NCBI RefSeq assembly: GCF_003314435.2
Contig: NZ_QNVY02000001.1
Location: 62,001-126,000, forward strand
Source: Flavobacterium petrolei
GTDB taxonomy: Bacteria; Bacteroidota; Bacteroidia; Flavobacteriales; Flavobacteriaceae
Length of the DNA: 64,000 bases
Direction: 5' to 3'
Shown here: positions 8,208 through 17,298 of the stretch, piece after piece
Layout: the number at the start of each line of letters is the position of its first letter
How positions within the stretch are numbered: the stretch's first letter is position 1
Made by a program: the position numbers and the translations under genes
Notes under the pieces: generated by a model
The model's database searches: none
What the model was told of the DNA's origin: nothing
What the model saw: only the letters and a program-made list of their open reading frames with translations

Positions 8208-10355
8208 ATGAAAAAGATACATACTATTTACCTGTCCGTTTTACTTTTTGGCGCAACTGTTAGCGCCCAAGAAAAAAAAGATCAAGAAAAAGATTCTCTG
8301 AAAACGTTGAAAGAAGTTATTGTAAACTCGAACAAATACAAATACAAAAGAGAAAAAAGTACTACCGTTTCCAGAATGCCATTAAACAATATTGAAAACC
8401 CACAGGTTTACAATACAGTAACTGCTGAGTTAATGAAAGAGCAATTAGTTACAAATTTTAATGATGCGCTAAAAAATGCTACTGGAATAACACGTCTTTG
8501 GGAATCAACAGGACGTGGCGGCGATGGTGCTGAATATTTTACAATGAGAGGTTTTTCAGTTCAGCCGACTATGATAAATGGTTTACCGGGAATTAATAAC
8601 GGAAGTATTGATCCTGCAAACGTGGATAATATTGAAGTTATTAAAGGACCTTCAGGAACTTTATTTGGCAGTAGTTTGATTTCTTACGGAGGCTTGATAA
8701 ACATTGTAACTAAAAAACCTTATTCCAGATTTGGCGGAGAAATCAGCTATAATTCCGGAACTTATGGAATGGACCGCCTTACAGCTGATGTAAATATTCC
8801 CTTGAATTCAGATGTTGCCCTGCGTATCAATACAGCATATCAAAAAGAAAATTCGTTTCAAGATGCCGGTTTTGGAAAATCATTTTTCTTTGCACCTTCC
8901 TTGAGTTACAAAGTAAATAATAAACTTTCGTTCTTGATAAACACCGAATTCACTAACAGAAATTCGTCAAATGCACCGATGCTTTTCTTGAACAGAAATT
9001 CGGATTTGTCGTTTGATTCGATGGAATTATTCGAAAGAAATTATAAAAAATCGTTTACTTCAAATGAGTTGTCCATCAGTAATCCAACGTTTAGTTTACA
9101 AGCTCAAATGTTCTACAAACTTTCTGATCAATGGACTTCCCAAACGGTATTATCCAGAAGTAACAGTAAAACCAACGGCTATTATTCGTATTTGTTCGAC
9201 GCTTCAAACGGAAATGATTTTACACGATCTATTTCTAAAAGAAACGGAGAAACTTTGGCAACTGATATTCAGCAGAATTTCATTGGAGACTTTAAAATTG
9301 GAAATTTAAGAAACCGATTAGTCGCAGGTGTTGATTACTACCAATCGAATATTATGAATGGAAGCACTGGTTGGGTTGGAAACGGAATTGTTTCATTAAT
9401 CGATGGTGGAGATACTGGAGATTTGACACAAGCGGGAGTTGATAATTTATTAGTCGGTTCATTTGAAGGAAACTCAACTGCCGAAGTGGAAGTTATCAGT
9501 GCATATGCTTCGGATGTGTTGAATATTACCGATAAATTATCCGCGATGGCGAGTTTGAGAATTGACCATTTCAAATCGACAACCGCTACCGAAGAAAGAA
9601 GCCAAGCAGCCGTTTCACCAAAATTCGGTCTAGTTTATATGTTGATTAAAGATAAAGTTTCTGTTTTTTCCAATTACATGAATGGCTTTGTGAACGTGAC
9701 ACCAAGAGAAGTTTCAGAAGTGGATGGATCAAATCCGAGAATAAAATCTTTTGACCCGGAACAAGCCAATCAGTATGAATTTGGATTAAAAACAAACTTA
9801 TACAAAGACATCATTTCGGCATCCATCAGCTACTATAATATTGATGTTAAAAACAAATTGATGACTGATCCAAACAATATAAACAACGCTATACAAGGCG
9901 GTGAAGTAAACAGTAAAGGAGTAGAAGTTAGTTTTACGGCAAATCCAGTAAAAGGATTTAACATCATTGCCGGATTCAGCAACAACAAAAGTGAAGTTAC
10001 AAAAGACAATCCAGGAGATGGTTATTTAGGACTAAGACCCGAAGAAGCCGGACCGGAAACGCTTGTAAATTTATGGGGAAATTACACGTTGACTTCAGGG
10101 AAATTAAAAGGTTTCGGAATAGGATTTGGTGGAAATTATGCCAGCGAATACAAAACATTAAACAGAGCCAATATTGGAACCTTTGAATTGCCAAGTTATA
10201 CCATAGTAAATTCGGCTTTATCGTATTCAAATGATAAATTCAATATTGCTTTGAAATTGAATAATGTATTCAACGAAAAATATTATTCAGGATGGTCGAC
10301 AGTAACTCCACAGCGTTTGAGAAGTGTAACCGCCGGTTTAACCTATAAATTTTAA
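8208..10355 (+). CDS. TonB-dependent siderophore receptor
   Basis: The 715-residue outer-membrane receptor has a signal peptide ending near residue 20 (VSAQE). The plug domain covers about residues 60-175, including VDNIEVIKGPSGTLFG and GGLINIVTKKP. A 22-strand-type barrel ends in an aromatic residue (LTYKF). The family takes ferric siderophores into the periplasm using energy from TonB/ExbBD, which are not in the window. The ligand cannot be told from sequence. A PepSY membrane protein follows after 66 bases, a common pairing in siderophore loci. A weak hairpin lies between the two genes. The promoter carries paired TCTAAATAA boxes. Confidence 0.92.
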   Translation: MKKIHTIYLSVLLFGATVSAQEKKDQEKDSLKTLKEVIVNSNKYKYKREKSTTVSRMPLNNIENPQVYNTVTAELMKEQLVTNFNDALKNATGITRLWESTGRGGDGAEYFTMRGFSVQPTMINGLPGINNGSIDPANVDNIEVIKGPSGTLFGSSLISYGGLINIVTKKPYSRFGGEISYNSGTYGMDRLTADVNIPLNSDVALRINTAYQKENSFQDAGFGKSFFFAPSLSYKVNNKLSFLINTEFTNRNSSNAPMLFLNRNSDLSFDSMELFERNYKKSFTSNELSISNPTFSLQAQMFYKLSDQWTSQTVLSRSNSKTNGYYSYLFDASNGNDFTRSISKRNGETLATDIQQNFIGDFKIGNLRNRLVAGVDYYQSNIMNGSTGWVGNGIVSLIDGGDTGDLTQAGVDNLLVGSFEGNSTAEVEVISAYASDVLNITDKLSAMASLRIDHFKSTTATEERSQAAVSPKFGLVYMLIKDKVSVFSNYMNGFVNVTPREVSEVDGSNPRIKSFDPEQANQYEFGLKTNLYKDIISASISYYNIDVKNKLMTDPNNINNAIQGGEVNSKGVEVSFTANPVKGFNIIAGFSNNKSEVTKDNPGDGYLGLRPEEAGPETLVNLWGNYTLTSGKLKGFGIGFGGNYASEYKTLNRANIGTFELPSYTIVNSALSYSNDKFNIALKLNNVFNEKYYSGWSTVTPQRLRSVTAGLTYKF

Positions 10356-10382
10356 GTTTCATAATTGGTTTTTGTTTCACTA

Positions 10383-10418
10383 AGCTCCTCATTTCGGTGG
10401 GGAGTTTTATTCTTTTTT
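10383..10418 (+). terminator. Partial terminator between receptor and PepSY gene
   Basis: GCTCCTCA and TGGGGAG can form a stem with one wobble pair, followed by TTTTATTCTTTTTTT. It lies within the 66 bases between the receptor and the next gene. I saw no separate promoter for that gene, so this may be an attenuator that lowers, rather than stops, transcription. Confidence 0.5.
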
Positions 10419-10421
10419 TAA

Positions 10422-11564
10422 ATGAAAAATAATAACATTAAAAAAGCAATCCGAAAAATCCACCTTTGGCTAGGTTTGTCCTCTGGATTACTCGTTTTTA
10501 TAATTGCCATCACGGGATGTTTGTATGCCTTTCAGGAGGAAATACAAAACATCACAGAAAAATATCGTTTTGTGGAACCGCAAAATGAATCTTTCCTGCC
10601 TCCTTCTCAGTTGGAAACAATCGCCAGAAAAGAAGTTCCTAATAAAGTGCTTCACGCCATCAAATACAATGAAAAAAACAATTCCGTTGAGGCGATATTT
10701 TTTCATTACGAACCCAGTTATCATTATACGACTTACCTAAATCCTTACACTGGAAAAGTCCTGAAAACGATCAATAATGAGGAAGGTTTCTTTGCATTTA
10801 TCCTCGACGGACATTTTTATCTTTGGCTGCCGCATGAAATTGGGCAAACTGTTGTGGCATCTGCAACTTTAATATTTCTAATCATGTTAATTTCAGGTTT
10901 AATTCTTTGGTATCCCAAAAATAAAAGCGCAGCAAAACAACGCTTTTGGTTCAAATGGAAAAAAGGAACGAAGTGGAAACGAAAAAATTACGACTTGCAT
11001 AATGTAACCGGTTTTTATGTACTCATCATCGGAATTATTTTTGCCATAACGGGATTAGTTTGGGGATTTCAATGGTTTGCATATTCCTATTATACCATGT
11101 CCGGTGGTGAAAAATCATTATTATATGAAGAACCACTTTCGAAAAAAAAACAGAAAAATACAACTACAATTGTAAAGCCATTAGATGTGGTTTGGCTCCA
11201 AATGCAAAGAGAATATCCATTGGCCAAATCCATTGAAATTCACCCGCCAGAAACGAATATGTCCCCAATAGCGGCAAATGCAAATAGCGATAAAGGAACA
11301 TATTGGAAAATTGACTATCGATATTTTGATCAATACAGCTTGAAAGAGATGAGTGTTTCTCATATTTGGGGAAGAAAAACAGCCGATAAAATTGCTGATA
11401 ACCTGATGAAAATGAATTATGATATTCATACCGGAGCGATATTAGGATTACCCGGAAAAATATTCGCCTTTCTGTGTAGTTTACTCATTGCAAGTCTGCC
11501 AATATCTGGATGCTACATTTGGTGGGGACGAAACAGAAAAAAGAAAACAGGGGTTTTGAATTAA
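10422..11564 (+). CDS. PepSY-associated membrane protein (iron-uptake reductase-like)
   Basis: The 380-residue inner-membrane protein belongs to the PepSY_TM family. Four helices are visible: about 15-35 (after KIHLWLGLSSG), about 140-163, about 194-216 (after YDLHNVTGFY) and about 345-370. A periplasmic PepSY-like region follows the first helix (YTTYLNPYTGKVL). Conserved histidines start several helices (IHLWLG, DGHFYLW, DLHNVTG, DIHTGA), as in members thought to bind heme and move electrons across the membrane. Next to a siderophore receptor, it probably helps reduce or release iron from the chelate in the periplasm. That role is inferred from context. Confidence 0.85.
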   Translation: MKNNNIKKAIRKIHLWLGLSSGLLVFIIAITGCLYAFQEEIQNITEKYRFVEPQNESFLPPSQLETIARKEVPNKVLHAIKYNEKNNSVEAIFFHYEPSYHYTTYLNPYTGKVLKTINNEEGFFAFILDGHFYLWLPHEIGQTVVASATLIFLIMLISGLILWYPKNKSAAKQRFWFKWKKGTKWKRKNYDLHNVTGFYVLIIGIIFAITGLVWGFQWFAYSYYTMSGGEKSLLYEEPLSKKKQKNTTTIVKPLDVVWLQMQREYPLAKSIEIHPPETNMSPIAANANSDKGTYWKIDYRYFDQYSLKEMSVSHIWGRKTADKIADNLMKMNYDIHTGAILGLPGKIFAFLCSLLIASLPISGCYIWWGRNRKKKTGVLN

Positions 11565-11725
11565 TCTACTTAAATTATTTCAAGTTCCTTCTTTAAACCT
11601 TTTCATCAGTTTGACATCTAAAGTAGTGGGAACTAAAAGATACCTTTTTCAAATTAACGAAAGAAAGATTGAAATATAAACAACATAATACATTAAATAT
11701 TTCCTGATAATTGAGTCTTTAATAA

Positions 11726-11783
11726 TTGGAATTATACTATTTATTTTTACATTTGTGTTATTTTTATTTATTCTAAATAACTT
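11726..11783 (+). promoter_or_regulatory. Promoter with TCTAAATAA box for the ankyrin-ApbE unit
   Basis: TTG at 11726-11728, 19 bases, then TACATTTG at 11748-11755. A box TTATTTATTCTAAATAA (about 11764-11780) follows, in which TTATTTA and TAAATAA are exact inverted arms around TTC. The same half-site lies at the two receptor promoters, which suggests a shared repressor. Confidence 0.7.
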
Positions 11784-11828
11784 AAAACAATTTTCTTTAC
11801 AACAACTAAGAACCCTTATAAAAACATT

Positions 11829-13325
11829 ATGAAAAAGAATCTTTTCATCTCTTTTGCCTTAGTTGCCACTTTGTTTGTGAGTGCGCAGCAAAAAAATACA
11901 CTTTTGGAGCAATCTTTTTGGAAAACAAATCCAGATGTAAATGCAGTAAAAGCTGAAATAGCAAAAGGTAACAGTCCTTCAGCCTCTACTCCAAATGCCT
12001 TTGATGTCACTGTTATGGCTATTAATAATGATGCGCCTGCAGCAACCATACAATTCTTACTGGAACAAGCCGGGAATGAAGTCAATAAATTGACACATGA
12101 CAATCGTATTTATTTACACTGGGCCGCCAATAAAGGAAATGTAGCAATTGTAGAATACCTTATCAGCAAAGGCTCAGACCTTAATCTAGAAGACAGCAAA
12201 GGAGAAACTCCGCTAACTTTTGCGGCAATTGGAGGTCAAAGCAATACCGCATTGTATGAGGCTTTTTTTAAAGCTGGAACTGATCCAAAGAAAAAATACA
12301 AAGACGGTGTCAACCTTTTATTAATGGCGATTGCATCCGACAAAAACCTGGCGCTTTCAAACTATTTCACCACCAAAGGAATGTCAATTAAGGATACTGA
12401 TAGTGATGGAAATACGGCTTTTGATTATGCTGCGAAATCAGGAAACCTACCATTATTAAAATCTCTGTTAGAAAAAGGAGTAAAATATACTGACAATGCA
12501 TTGCTGTTTGCAGCACAAGGTTCCCGTAGAGATGTAACTCCTCTTGAAACCTACAAATACTTAGTTGAAGATTTAAAAATCAAGCCAACTGCTACTAGCA
12601 AATCTGGTGAAACGGTGCTTCATTTATTGGCAAACAAAGCCAACCAATCCGAAATTATCACTTACTTTTTGTCTAAAGGCGTAGATGCTAACAAAGCCAA
12701 TAACGAGGGAAATACGGCATTAATGGCAGCAGCCTCAGCTAGAGATATTGCAGTATTAGAACTGCTATTACCAATAGTAAAAAACAACAATGTTAAAAAT
12801 CTAAAAGGAGAATCGGCATTGACAATGGCTGTAAAAACAGGAACTCCTGAAGCAGTGACAGTACTTTTAAACAAAGGAGCTGATGCAAAAGTACTAGACA
12901 AAGACGGAAACAATTTAGGATATTACATGATTCAATCCTACAGACCATCAGGTCGCGGACCAGAGACAACCACTCAAGATCCTTTTGAGACTAAAATAAA
13001 ATTACTTCAGGATAAAGGTCTAAACTTGGCTACTCCTCAAAAAGACGGGAATACATTATATCATTTTGCTATAATTAAAAACGATTTGGCTTTATTAAAA
13101 AAAATCGCTGCTTTAAACATCGATATCAATGCCAAAAACAAAGATGGCTTAACCGCTTTGCACAAAGCTGCTATGATTTCAAAAGACGATGCTATCTTGA
13201 AATACCTTATTTCAATGGGCTCCAAAAAAGAAATTACTACTGATTTTGACGAAAGTGCGTATGCTTTAGCCAAAGAAAACGAGTCGTTAACAACTAACAA
13301 AATAGCTCTAGAATTTTTAAAATAA
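11829..13325 (+). CDS. Secreted ankyrin-repeat protein
   Basis: The 498-residue protein has a signal peptide (cleavage near VSAQQ, residue 20) followed almost entirely by ankyrin repeats. Typical turns are visible, such as 'NRIYLHWAANKGN', 'GETPLTFAAIGGQ', 'GNTAFDYAAKSGN', 'GETVLHLLANKAN', 'GNTALMAAASARD' and 'GLTALHKAAMISK'. About ten repeats fit the length. Periplasmic ankyrin proteins are scaffolds, and their partners are usually encoded nearby. Here the likely partners are the DUF2271 protein, the PepSY reductase and ApbE downstream. It is the first gene after its own promoter and probably leads the operon that runs to 17298. The specific function is unknown. Confidence 0.88.
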   Translation: MKKNLFISFALVATLFVSAQQKNTLLEQSFWKTNPDVNAVKAEIAKGNSPSASTPNAFDVTVMAINNDAPAATIQFLLEQAGNEVNKLTHDNRIYLHWAANKGNVAIVEYLISKGSDLNLEDSKGETPLTFAAIGGQSNTALYEAFFKAGTDPKKKYKDGVNLLLMAIASDKNLALSNYFTTKGMSIKDTDSDGNTAFDYAAKSGNLPLLKSLLEKGVKYTDNALLFAAQGSRRDVTPLETYKYLVEDLKIKPTATSKSGETVLHLLANKANQSEIITYFLSKGVDANKANNEGNTALMAAASARDIAVLELLLPIVKNNNVKNLKGESALTMAVKTGTPEAVTVLLNKGADAKVLDKDGNNLGYYMIQSYRPSGRGPETTTQDPFETKIKLLQDKGLNLATPQKDGNTLYHFAIIKNDLALLKKIAALNIDINAKNKDGLTALHKAAMISKDDAILKYLISMGSKKEITTDFDESAYALAKENESLTTNKIALEFLK

Positions 13326-13412
13326 TAGTATGAAATCGCCGTGATACAAAATCACAAACAATAATAAACAATGGCGCTACCATATTCCTTAAAAAACAAA
13401 AATTATCTACAT

Positions 13413-13895
13413 ATGAAATCAATCCTAAAAATTAGTTTATCTATAGCGTTTTTATTCCTTTTGTCCTTTCAAGCGACAGCACAAACCAGTAAATACAAAT
13501 GCATGCTCCAAATGTCAAACTACATGGGCGAAGGTGCTTATATCGTAGTTTCACTTGTAAACGCTAAAGGCGAATATGTAAAAACACTGTATGTAATGGG
13601 AGATGACAAAAAATGGTACAAAACCCTTAAAGAATGGCATAAATTCTATTCTAAAAAACCAGAAAACATCAGTGCCAAAACGGGTGCTTCAGTAACTGGT
13701 GGTGACCGCAGCATTACTACAATAGAAATTGAAGATGCTAAAATTAATAAAGGATTTAAATTGCGTTTTGAAACTGCAGTAGAAGATCATAAATATTACA
13801 CCACTGATTTAGAGATTCCACTTACAACCGAAGGAATAGCTGCAAAAACAGAAGGTAAAAACTACATTCGCTACGTAAGATTAAACAAAATCTAA
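13413..13895 (+). CDS. DUF2271 protein, candidate flavinylated electron carrier
   Basis: The start is placed at the ATG at 13413. This gives a clean signal peptide (MKSILKISLS...ATAQ) and a 160-residue protein, whereas an ATG 42 bases upstream adds a non-signal extension. The mature part matches the DUF2271 family: KGEYVKTLYVMGDDKKWY, then 'LKEWHKFY', then a late beta region to the end. Residues around T90 read SAKTGASVTGG, close to the (D/N)xx(S/T)GA(S/T) pattern on which ApbE attaches FMN, though the acidic first position is Ser. The ApbE gene is two genes downstream. A periplasmic flavin carrier is therefore a reasonable inference, not a proven fact. Confidence 0.8.
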   Translation: MKSILKISLSIAFLFLLSFQATAQTSKYKCMLQMSNYMGEGAYIVVSLVNAKGEYVKTLYVMGDDKKWYKTLKEWHKFYSKKPENISAKTGASVTGGDRSITTIEIEDAKINKGFKLRFETAVEDHKYYTTDLEIPLTTEGIAAKTEGKNYIRYVRLNKI

Positions 13896-13918
13896 AAAAA
13901 ACAGCTTTTACATTAAAC

Positions 13919-13970
13919 CATATAAGTCATATAAGCTTTTACAAAACGTAAAACTCATATGACTTATATG
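13919..13970 (+). repeat. CATATAAGTCATAT inverted repeat
   Basis: CATATAAGTCATAT at 13919-13932 pairs with ATATGACTTATATG at 13957-13970 over 14 bp. The motif is the same as in the spacer at 7214-7386. It lies between the DUF2271 and PepSY-reductase genes. It lacks a T-run, so it may stabilise or process the message rather than end it. Confidence 0.7.
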
Positions 13971-13986
13971 TTAAAATTTATTACAA

Positions 13987-16185
13987 ATGACTCTTTCTTT
14001 TTGGCGTTACGCACACTTGGCTTTGGCTGTATTTTCTGCTGCATTTTTAGTATTGGCATCCGTAACTGGTGTCATCCTTGCAGTCGATGCCATACAAGAG
14101 AAAGCAACGCCCTACAAAGTAGAAAATTTTGAAAAAATAACCCTTGGAGAAACTTTGCCAATAGTACGCAAAACCTATCCTGAAATAACGGAATTGAGTG
14201 TTGACCACAATCAATTTGTAACGCTGCAAGGTATCGACCAGGAAGACAATGATGTCAATGCCTATATTGACGCAAGAACTGGAAAAATACTAGGAACACC
14301 AATCAAAAAAAGTGAGTTTATTCAATGGACTACTGCACTCCATCGCTCTTTATTCCTTAAAGAAACCGGGCGTTTTATTGTGGGCTTTGTTTCCTTTTTG
14401 TTGGTATTGATTTCCATTTCGGGTTTTGCTTTGATACTAAACCGCCAAAGAAGCCTTCGCAGTTTATTTTCTAAAATTGTGAAAGAAAATTTCGCTCAAT
14501 ATTACCACATATTTTTAGGAAGATTATCGCTAATTCCGATTCTGATTATTGCACTTTCCGGAACGTATTTAACCTTGGAAAAGTTTAATTTTTTCCTTGA
14601 AAAAACAGATTCAGAAGAGAAAACTGAAACGACTGTAGCTACGCCTATTGCAAAAAAAAGTGCTGCTACTTCCGTTTTTAAAAACACGCTTCTGGCTGAT
14701 GTCCAAAAAATTGAATTCCCATTTTCGGATGACCCCGAAGAATATTATATAATTACATTAAAAGACCGAGAAATAGAAGTTAATCAGGTTTCCGGTGCAA
14801 TTGTAAGTGAAACTCCTTTTCCACTGCAAACTTTAGCATCAAATTTGAGTCTTGATTTACATACTGGGAGAGCAAGTATTTTATGGGCGATAATATTAGG
14901 AATAGCGAGTTTGAATATTCTGTTTTTTATCTACTCGGGTTTTGCCATGACATTAAAACGAAGAGCGAGTCGTATTAAAAACAAATACAAAGCTGAAGAA
15001 AGCACATTCATATTGTTGGTTGGTTCCGAAAATGGAAGCACGCTTCTTTTTGCCAATGCGATTCAAAAACAATTACTTGCGCACGGAGAAAAAGTCTTCC
15101 TTACTGAACTGAATAATTATTCGGTTTATCCAAAAGCAAAACATATCATCGTATTTACTTCAACCCACGGATTAGGCGATGCGCCATCTAATGCAAGCAA
15201 ATTTATTTCGCTCATCAACAAAACGGAACAACAGCAAAAAATCAATGTTTCAGTAGTAGGTTTTGGGTCGAAAGCGTATCCTGATTTTTGCGGTTATGCA
15301 CAGGAAATTGATGTGTTGTTAGCAAAACAAAGTTGGGCGGAACACTTGTTAGAATTACAAACCATAAACGACAAATCCTCAGAAGAATTTGTAGGTTGGG
15401 TAAAATTATGGAGTGCAAAAACAGGAATTCCACTTTCGGCGACTCCATCATTATACAATGAAGTTCCGAAAGATTTACAAAAAATGACAGTACTTGATAA
15501 AACTGCCATATCCGATACGGAACATACCTTTTTACTCACATTACAAACTAGTAGTAACGCTAAATTTACTTCGGGTGATTTACTGGCCATTTACCCGGCA
15601 AACGACAACCAAGAGCGGCTCTACTCTATCGGGAATCATAACGGCAACATACAATTAGTAGTAAAATTACATCCTTCAGGGTTGGGTTCCGGATATTTAT
15701 ATACTGTAGAACCAGGTTCTGTTTTTAAAGCACGAATCATTAATAACCAGACTTTTCATTTCCCGAAAAAAGCCTCTAAAGTAGCGTTGATTTCAAATGG
15801 TACCGGTATTGCTCCCTTTCTAGGAATGATGGAACAAAACAAGAAAAAAACCGAAATTCATTTGTATTGCGGTTTTCGAAAAGCAACTGAAACTGTTTTA
15901 AGGTATGAAAAATTTACTGCTGAAATGATTCAGAAGCATCAATTACACAGTTTTCATGTGGCTTTATCCCGTGAAGCAAACCATAATTATGTGATGGATT
16001 TGATTAAACGTGACGCTGATTTTTTTATGGATTTACTAACACAAGGAGGCGTTGTAATGATTTGCGGTTCGCTTGCGATGCAAAAGGATGTAGAAGCTAT
16101 TCTTGATACACTTTGTCTTGACAAAACTGGGAAAGGAATTGCTGACTATAAAACTAATGGGCAAGTGCTGACGGATTGTTATTAG
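13987..16185 (+). CDS. PepSY-flavodoxin-FAD/NAD(P)H reductase fusion
   Basis: The 732-residue fusion joins two modules. Residues 1-325 are a PepSY_TM module with four helices (about 5-30, 128-155, 173-197 and 298-324) and a periplasmic loop. From about 338 the cytoplasmic part is a diflavin reductase. It has a flavodoxin-like FMN domain (LLVGSENGSTLLFAN; FTSTHGLGDAPSNA), an FAD domain (RLYSIGNHNG, about 543) and an NAD(P)H domain (ISNGTGIAPFLG, about 600; CGSLAMQKDVEAIL, about 693). The order matches sulfite-reductase flavoprotein or P450-reductase arms welded to a membrane electron conduit. It should move electrons from NAD(P)H to periplasmic acceptors such as ferric chelates or flavinylated proteins. 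Substrate specificity is not visible. Confidence 0.9.
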   Translation: MTLSFWRYAHLALAVFSAAFLVLASVTGVILAVDAIQEKATPYKVENFEKITLGETLPIVRKTYPEITELSVDHNQFVTLQGIDQEDNDVNAYIDARTGKILGTPIKKSEFIQWTTALHRSLFLKETGRFIVGFVSFLLVLISISGFALILNRQRSLRSLFSKIVKENFAQYYHIFLGRLSLIPILIIALSGTYLTLEKFNFFLEKTDSEEKTETTVATPIAKKSAATSVFKNTLLADVQKIEFPFSDDPEEYYIITLKDREIEVNQVSGAIVSETPFPLQTLASNLSLDLHTGRASILWAIILGIASLNILFFIYSGFAMTLKRRASRIKNKYKAEESTFILLVGSENGSTLLFANAIQKQLLAHGEKVFLTELNNYSVYPKAKHIIVFTSTHGLGDAPSNASKFISLINKTEQQQKINVSVVGFGSKAYPDFCGYAQEIDVLLAKQSWAEHLLELQTINDKSSEEFVGWVKLWSAKTGIPLSATPSLYNEVPKDLQKMTVLDKTAISDTEHTFLLTLQTSSNAKFTSGDLLAIYPANDNQERLYSIGNHNGNIQLVVKLHPSGLGSGYLYTVEPGSVFKARIINNQTFHFPKKASKVALISNGTGIAPFLGMMEQNKKKTEIHLYCGFRKATETVLRYEKFTAEMIQKHQLHSFHVALSREANHNYVMDLIKRDADFFMDLLTQGGVVMICGSLAMQKDVEAILDTLCLDKTGKGIADYKTNGQVLTDCY

Positions 16186-16205
16186 TGGAATTATGTTATT
16201 TTGTC

Positions 16206-16283
16206 ATTGCGAGGAACGAAGCAATCACATTAGTTGCTCAACTTATATCCTTATACTAGTACGATTGCTTCGTTCCTCGCAAT
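16206..16283. repeat. Inverted pair of GATTGCTTCGTTCCTCGCAAT repeats (long hairpin)
   Basis: A 21-base element at 16206-16226 is followed after 36 bases by its exact complement at 16263-16283. RNA from either strand would form a 21-bp stem. It fills the gap between the PepSY reductase stop and the ApbE start. The element is the end motif of the repeats at 373-585 and 2456-2533. Confidence 0.8.
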
Positions 16284-16302
16284 CACTACTGATACTTTTA
16301 TT

Positions 16303-17298
16303 ATGAAATTCCAATTCCTGTTTTTCCTTTTACTAATTTGCGCTTTCACAAGCCACAGCCAAGTCTTACGAAAAAGAACCAGCTTACTTATGGGCGGTCG
16401 ATTTGACATTTCCATCGTTGACAAAGATTCATTATCGGCAGAACAAAACATATATGCAGTTATTAATGAAATTACCCGAATCGAAAATTTAATTTCCGAT
16501 TGGAAACCAGACTCACAGGTTTCTGAAGTGAACCAAAATGCAGGTATTCGGCCAGTGAAAGTGGATAAAGAAGTTTTTGAATTAACGCAAAGAGCGATTC
16601 GGTTTTCTGAAGTGACGAATGGTGGTTTTGACATCAGTTTTGCGGCAATGGATAAAATCTGGAAATTTGATGGTTCCATGACACAAATGCCTTCGGCCGA
16701 AGCCATTCAGAAATCAGTTGAAAAAGTGGGCTACAAAAATATAATCTTGGATAGCGTTCAATCCACCATTTTTCTGAAACTAAAAGGGATGAAAATTGGT
16801 TTTGGCGCTTTAGGAGAAGGATATGCCACCGATAAATGCCGCGATATGATGCTTGCAAAAGGCGTTAAAGCCGGAATTATAAACGGTTCAGGAGATATGA
16901 GCACTTGGGGGAAACAGCCCAATGGAAAACCTTGGAATATTGGAATTACGAATCCCTTTCATCCTGAAAAACTCGTTGCAGTTGTACCATTAAAACAGGA
17001 TGCTATAACCACTTCGGGCAGCTATGAAAAATTTGTTGTTTTTAATGGCAAACGCTATTCGCATATTATTAATCCGGCAACAGGTTATCCTGCAACGGGT
17101 TTGTGTAGCGTGACGGTTTTTGGACCGAATGCTGAAACGGCGAACGGTTTGAGTACTTCGTTAATGGTTTTAGGAAAAACAGCTGGGCTTCTTTTACTCA
17201 ACAAATACGCTGATTATAGCTGCATCATGATTACCGATGATGGAAAAGTGATAAAATCAAAAAACTTCCGAATCAAGAAATTTAAGGCACGCCTTTAA
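16303..17298 (+). CDS. apbE: FAD:protein FMN transferase (ApbE family)
   Basis: The start at ATG 16303 gives a signal peptide (MKFQFLFFLLLICAFTSHSQ) and 331 residues. The longer frame from 16234 would translate repeat sequence. ApbE moves FMN from FAD to a Ser or Thr on periplasmic proteins, using magnesium. Family motifs are visible: 'GGFDISFAAMDKIWKF', 'GFGALGEGYATD', 'AGIINGSGDMSTWG', 'AITTSGSYEKF' and RYSHIINPATGYP. The neighbouring DUF2271 protein has a TGAS site that could be its substrate. It probably shares a transcript with the three genes upstream, though a 21-bp hairpin lies just before it. Confidence 0.93.
   Translation: MKFQFLFFLLLICAFTSHSQVLRKRTSLLMGGRFDISIVDKDSLSAEQNIYAVINEITRIENLISDWKPDSQVSEVNQNAGIRPVKVDKEVFELTQRAIRFSEVTNGGFDISFAAMDKIWKFDGSMTQMPSAEAIQKSVEKVGYKNIILDSVQSTIFLKLKGMKIGFGALGEGYATDKCRDMMLAKGVKAGIINGSGDMSTWGKQPNGKPWNIGITNPFHPEKLVAVVPLKQDAITTSGSYEKFVVFNGKRYSHIINPATGYPATGLCSVTVFGPNAETANGLSTSLMVLGKTAGLLLLNKYADYSCIMITDDGKVIKSKNFRIKKFKARL

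Noticed and set aside
16234..16302. Upstream extension of the ApbE frame
   Set aside because: It is encoded by the repeat hairpin and spoils the signal peptide. The ATG at 16303 fits better.
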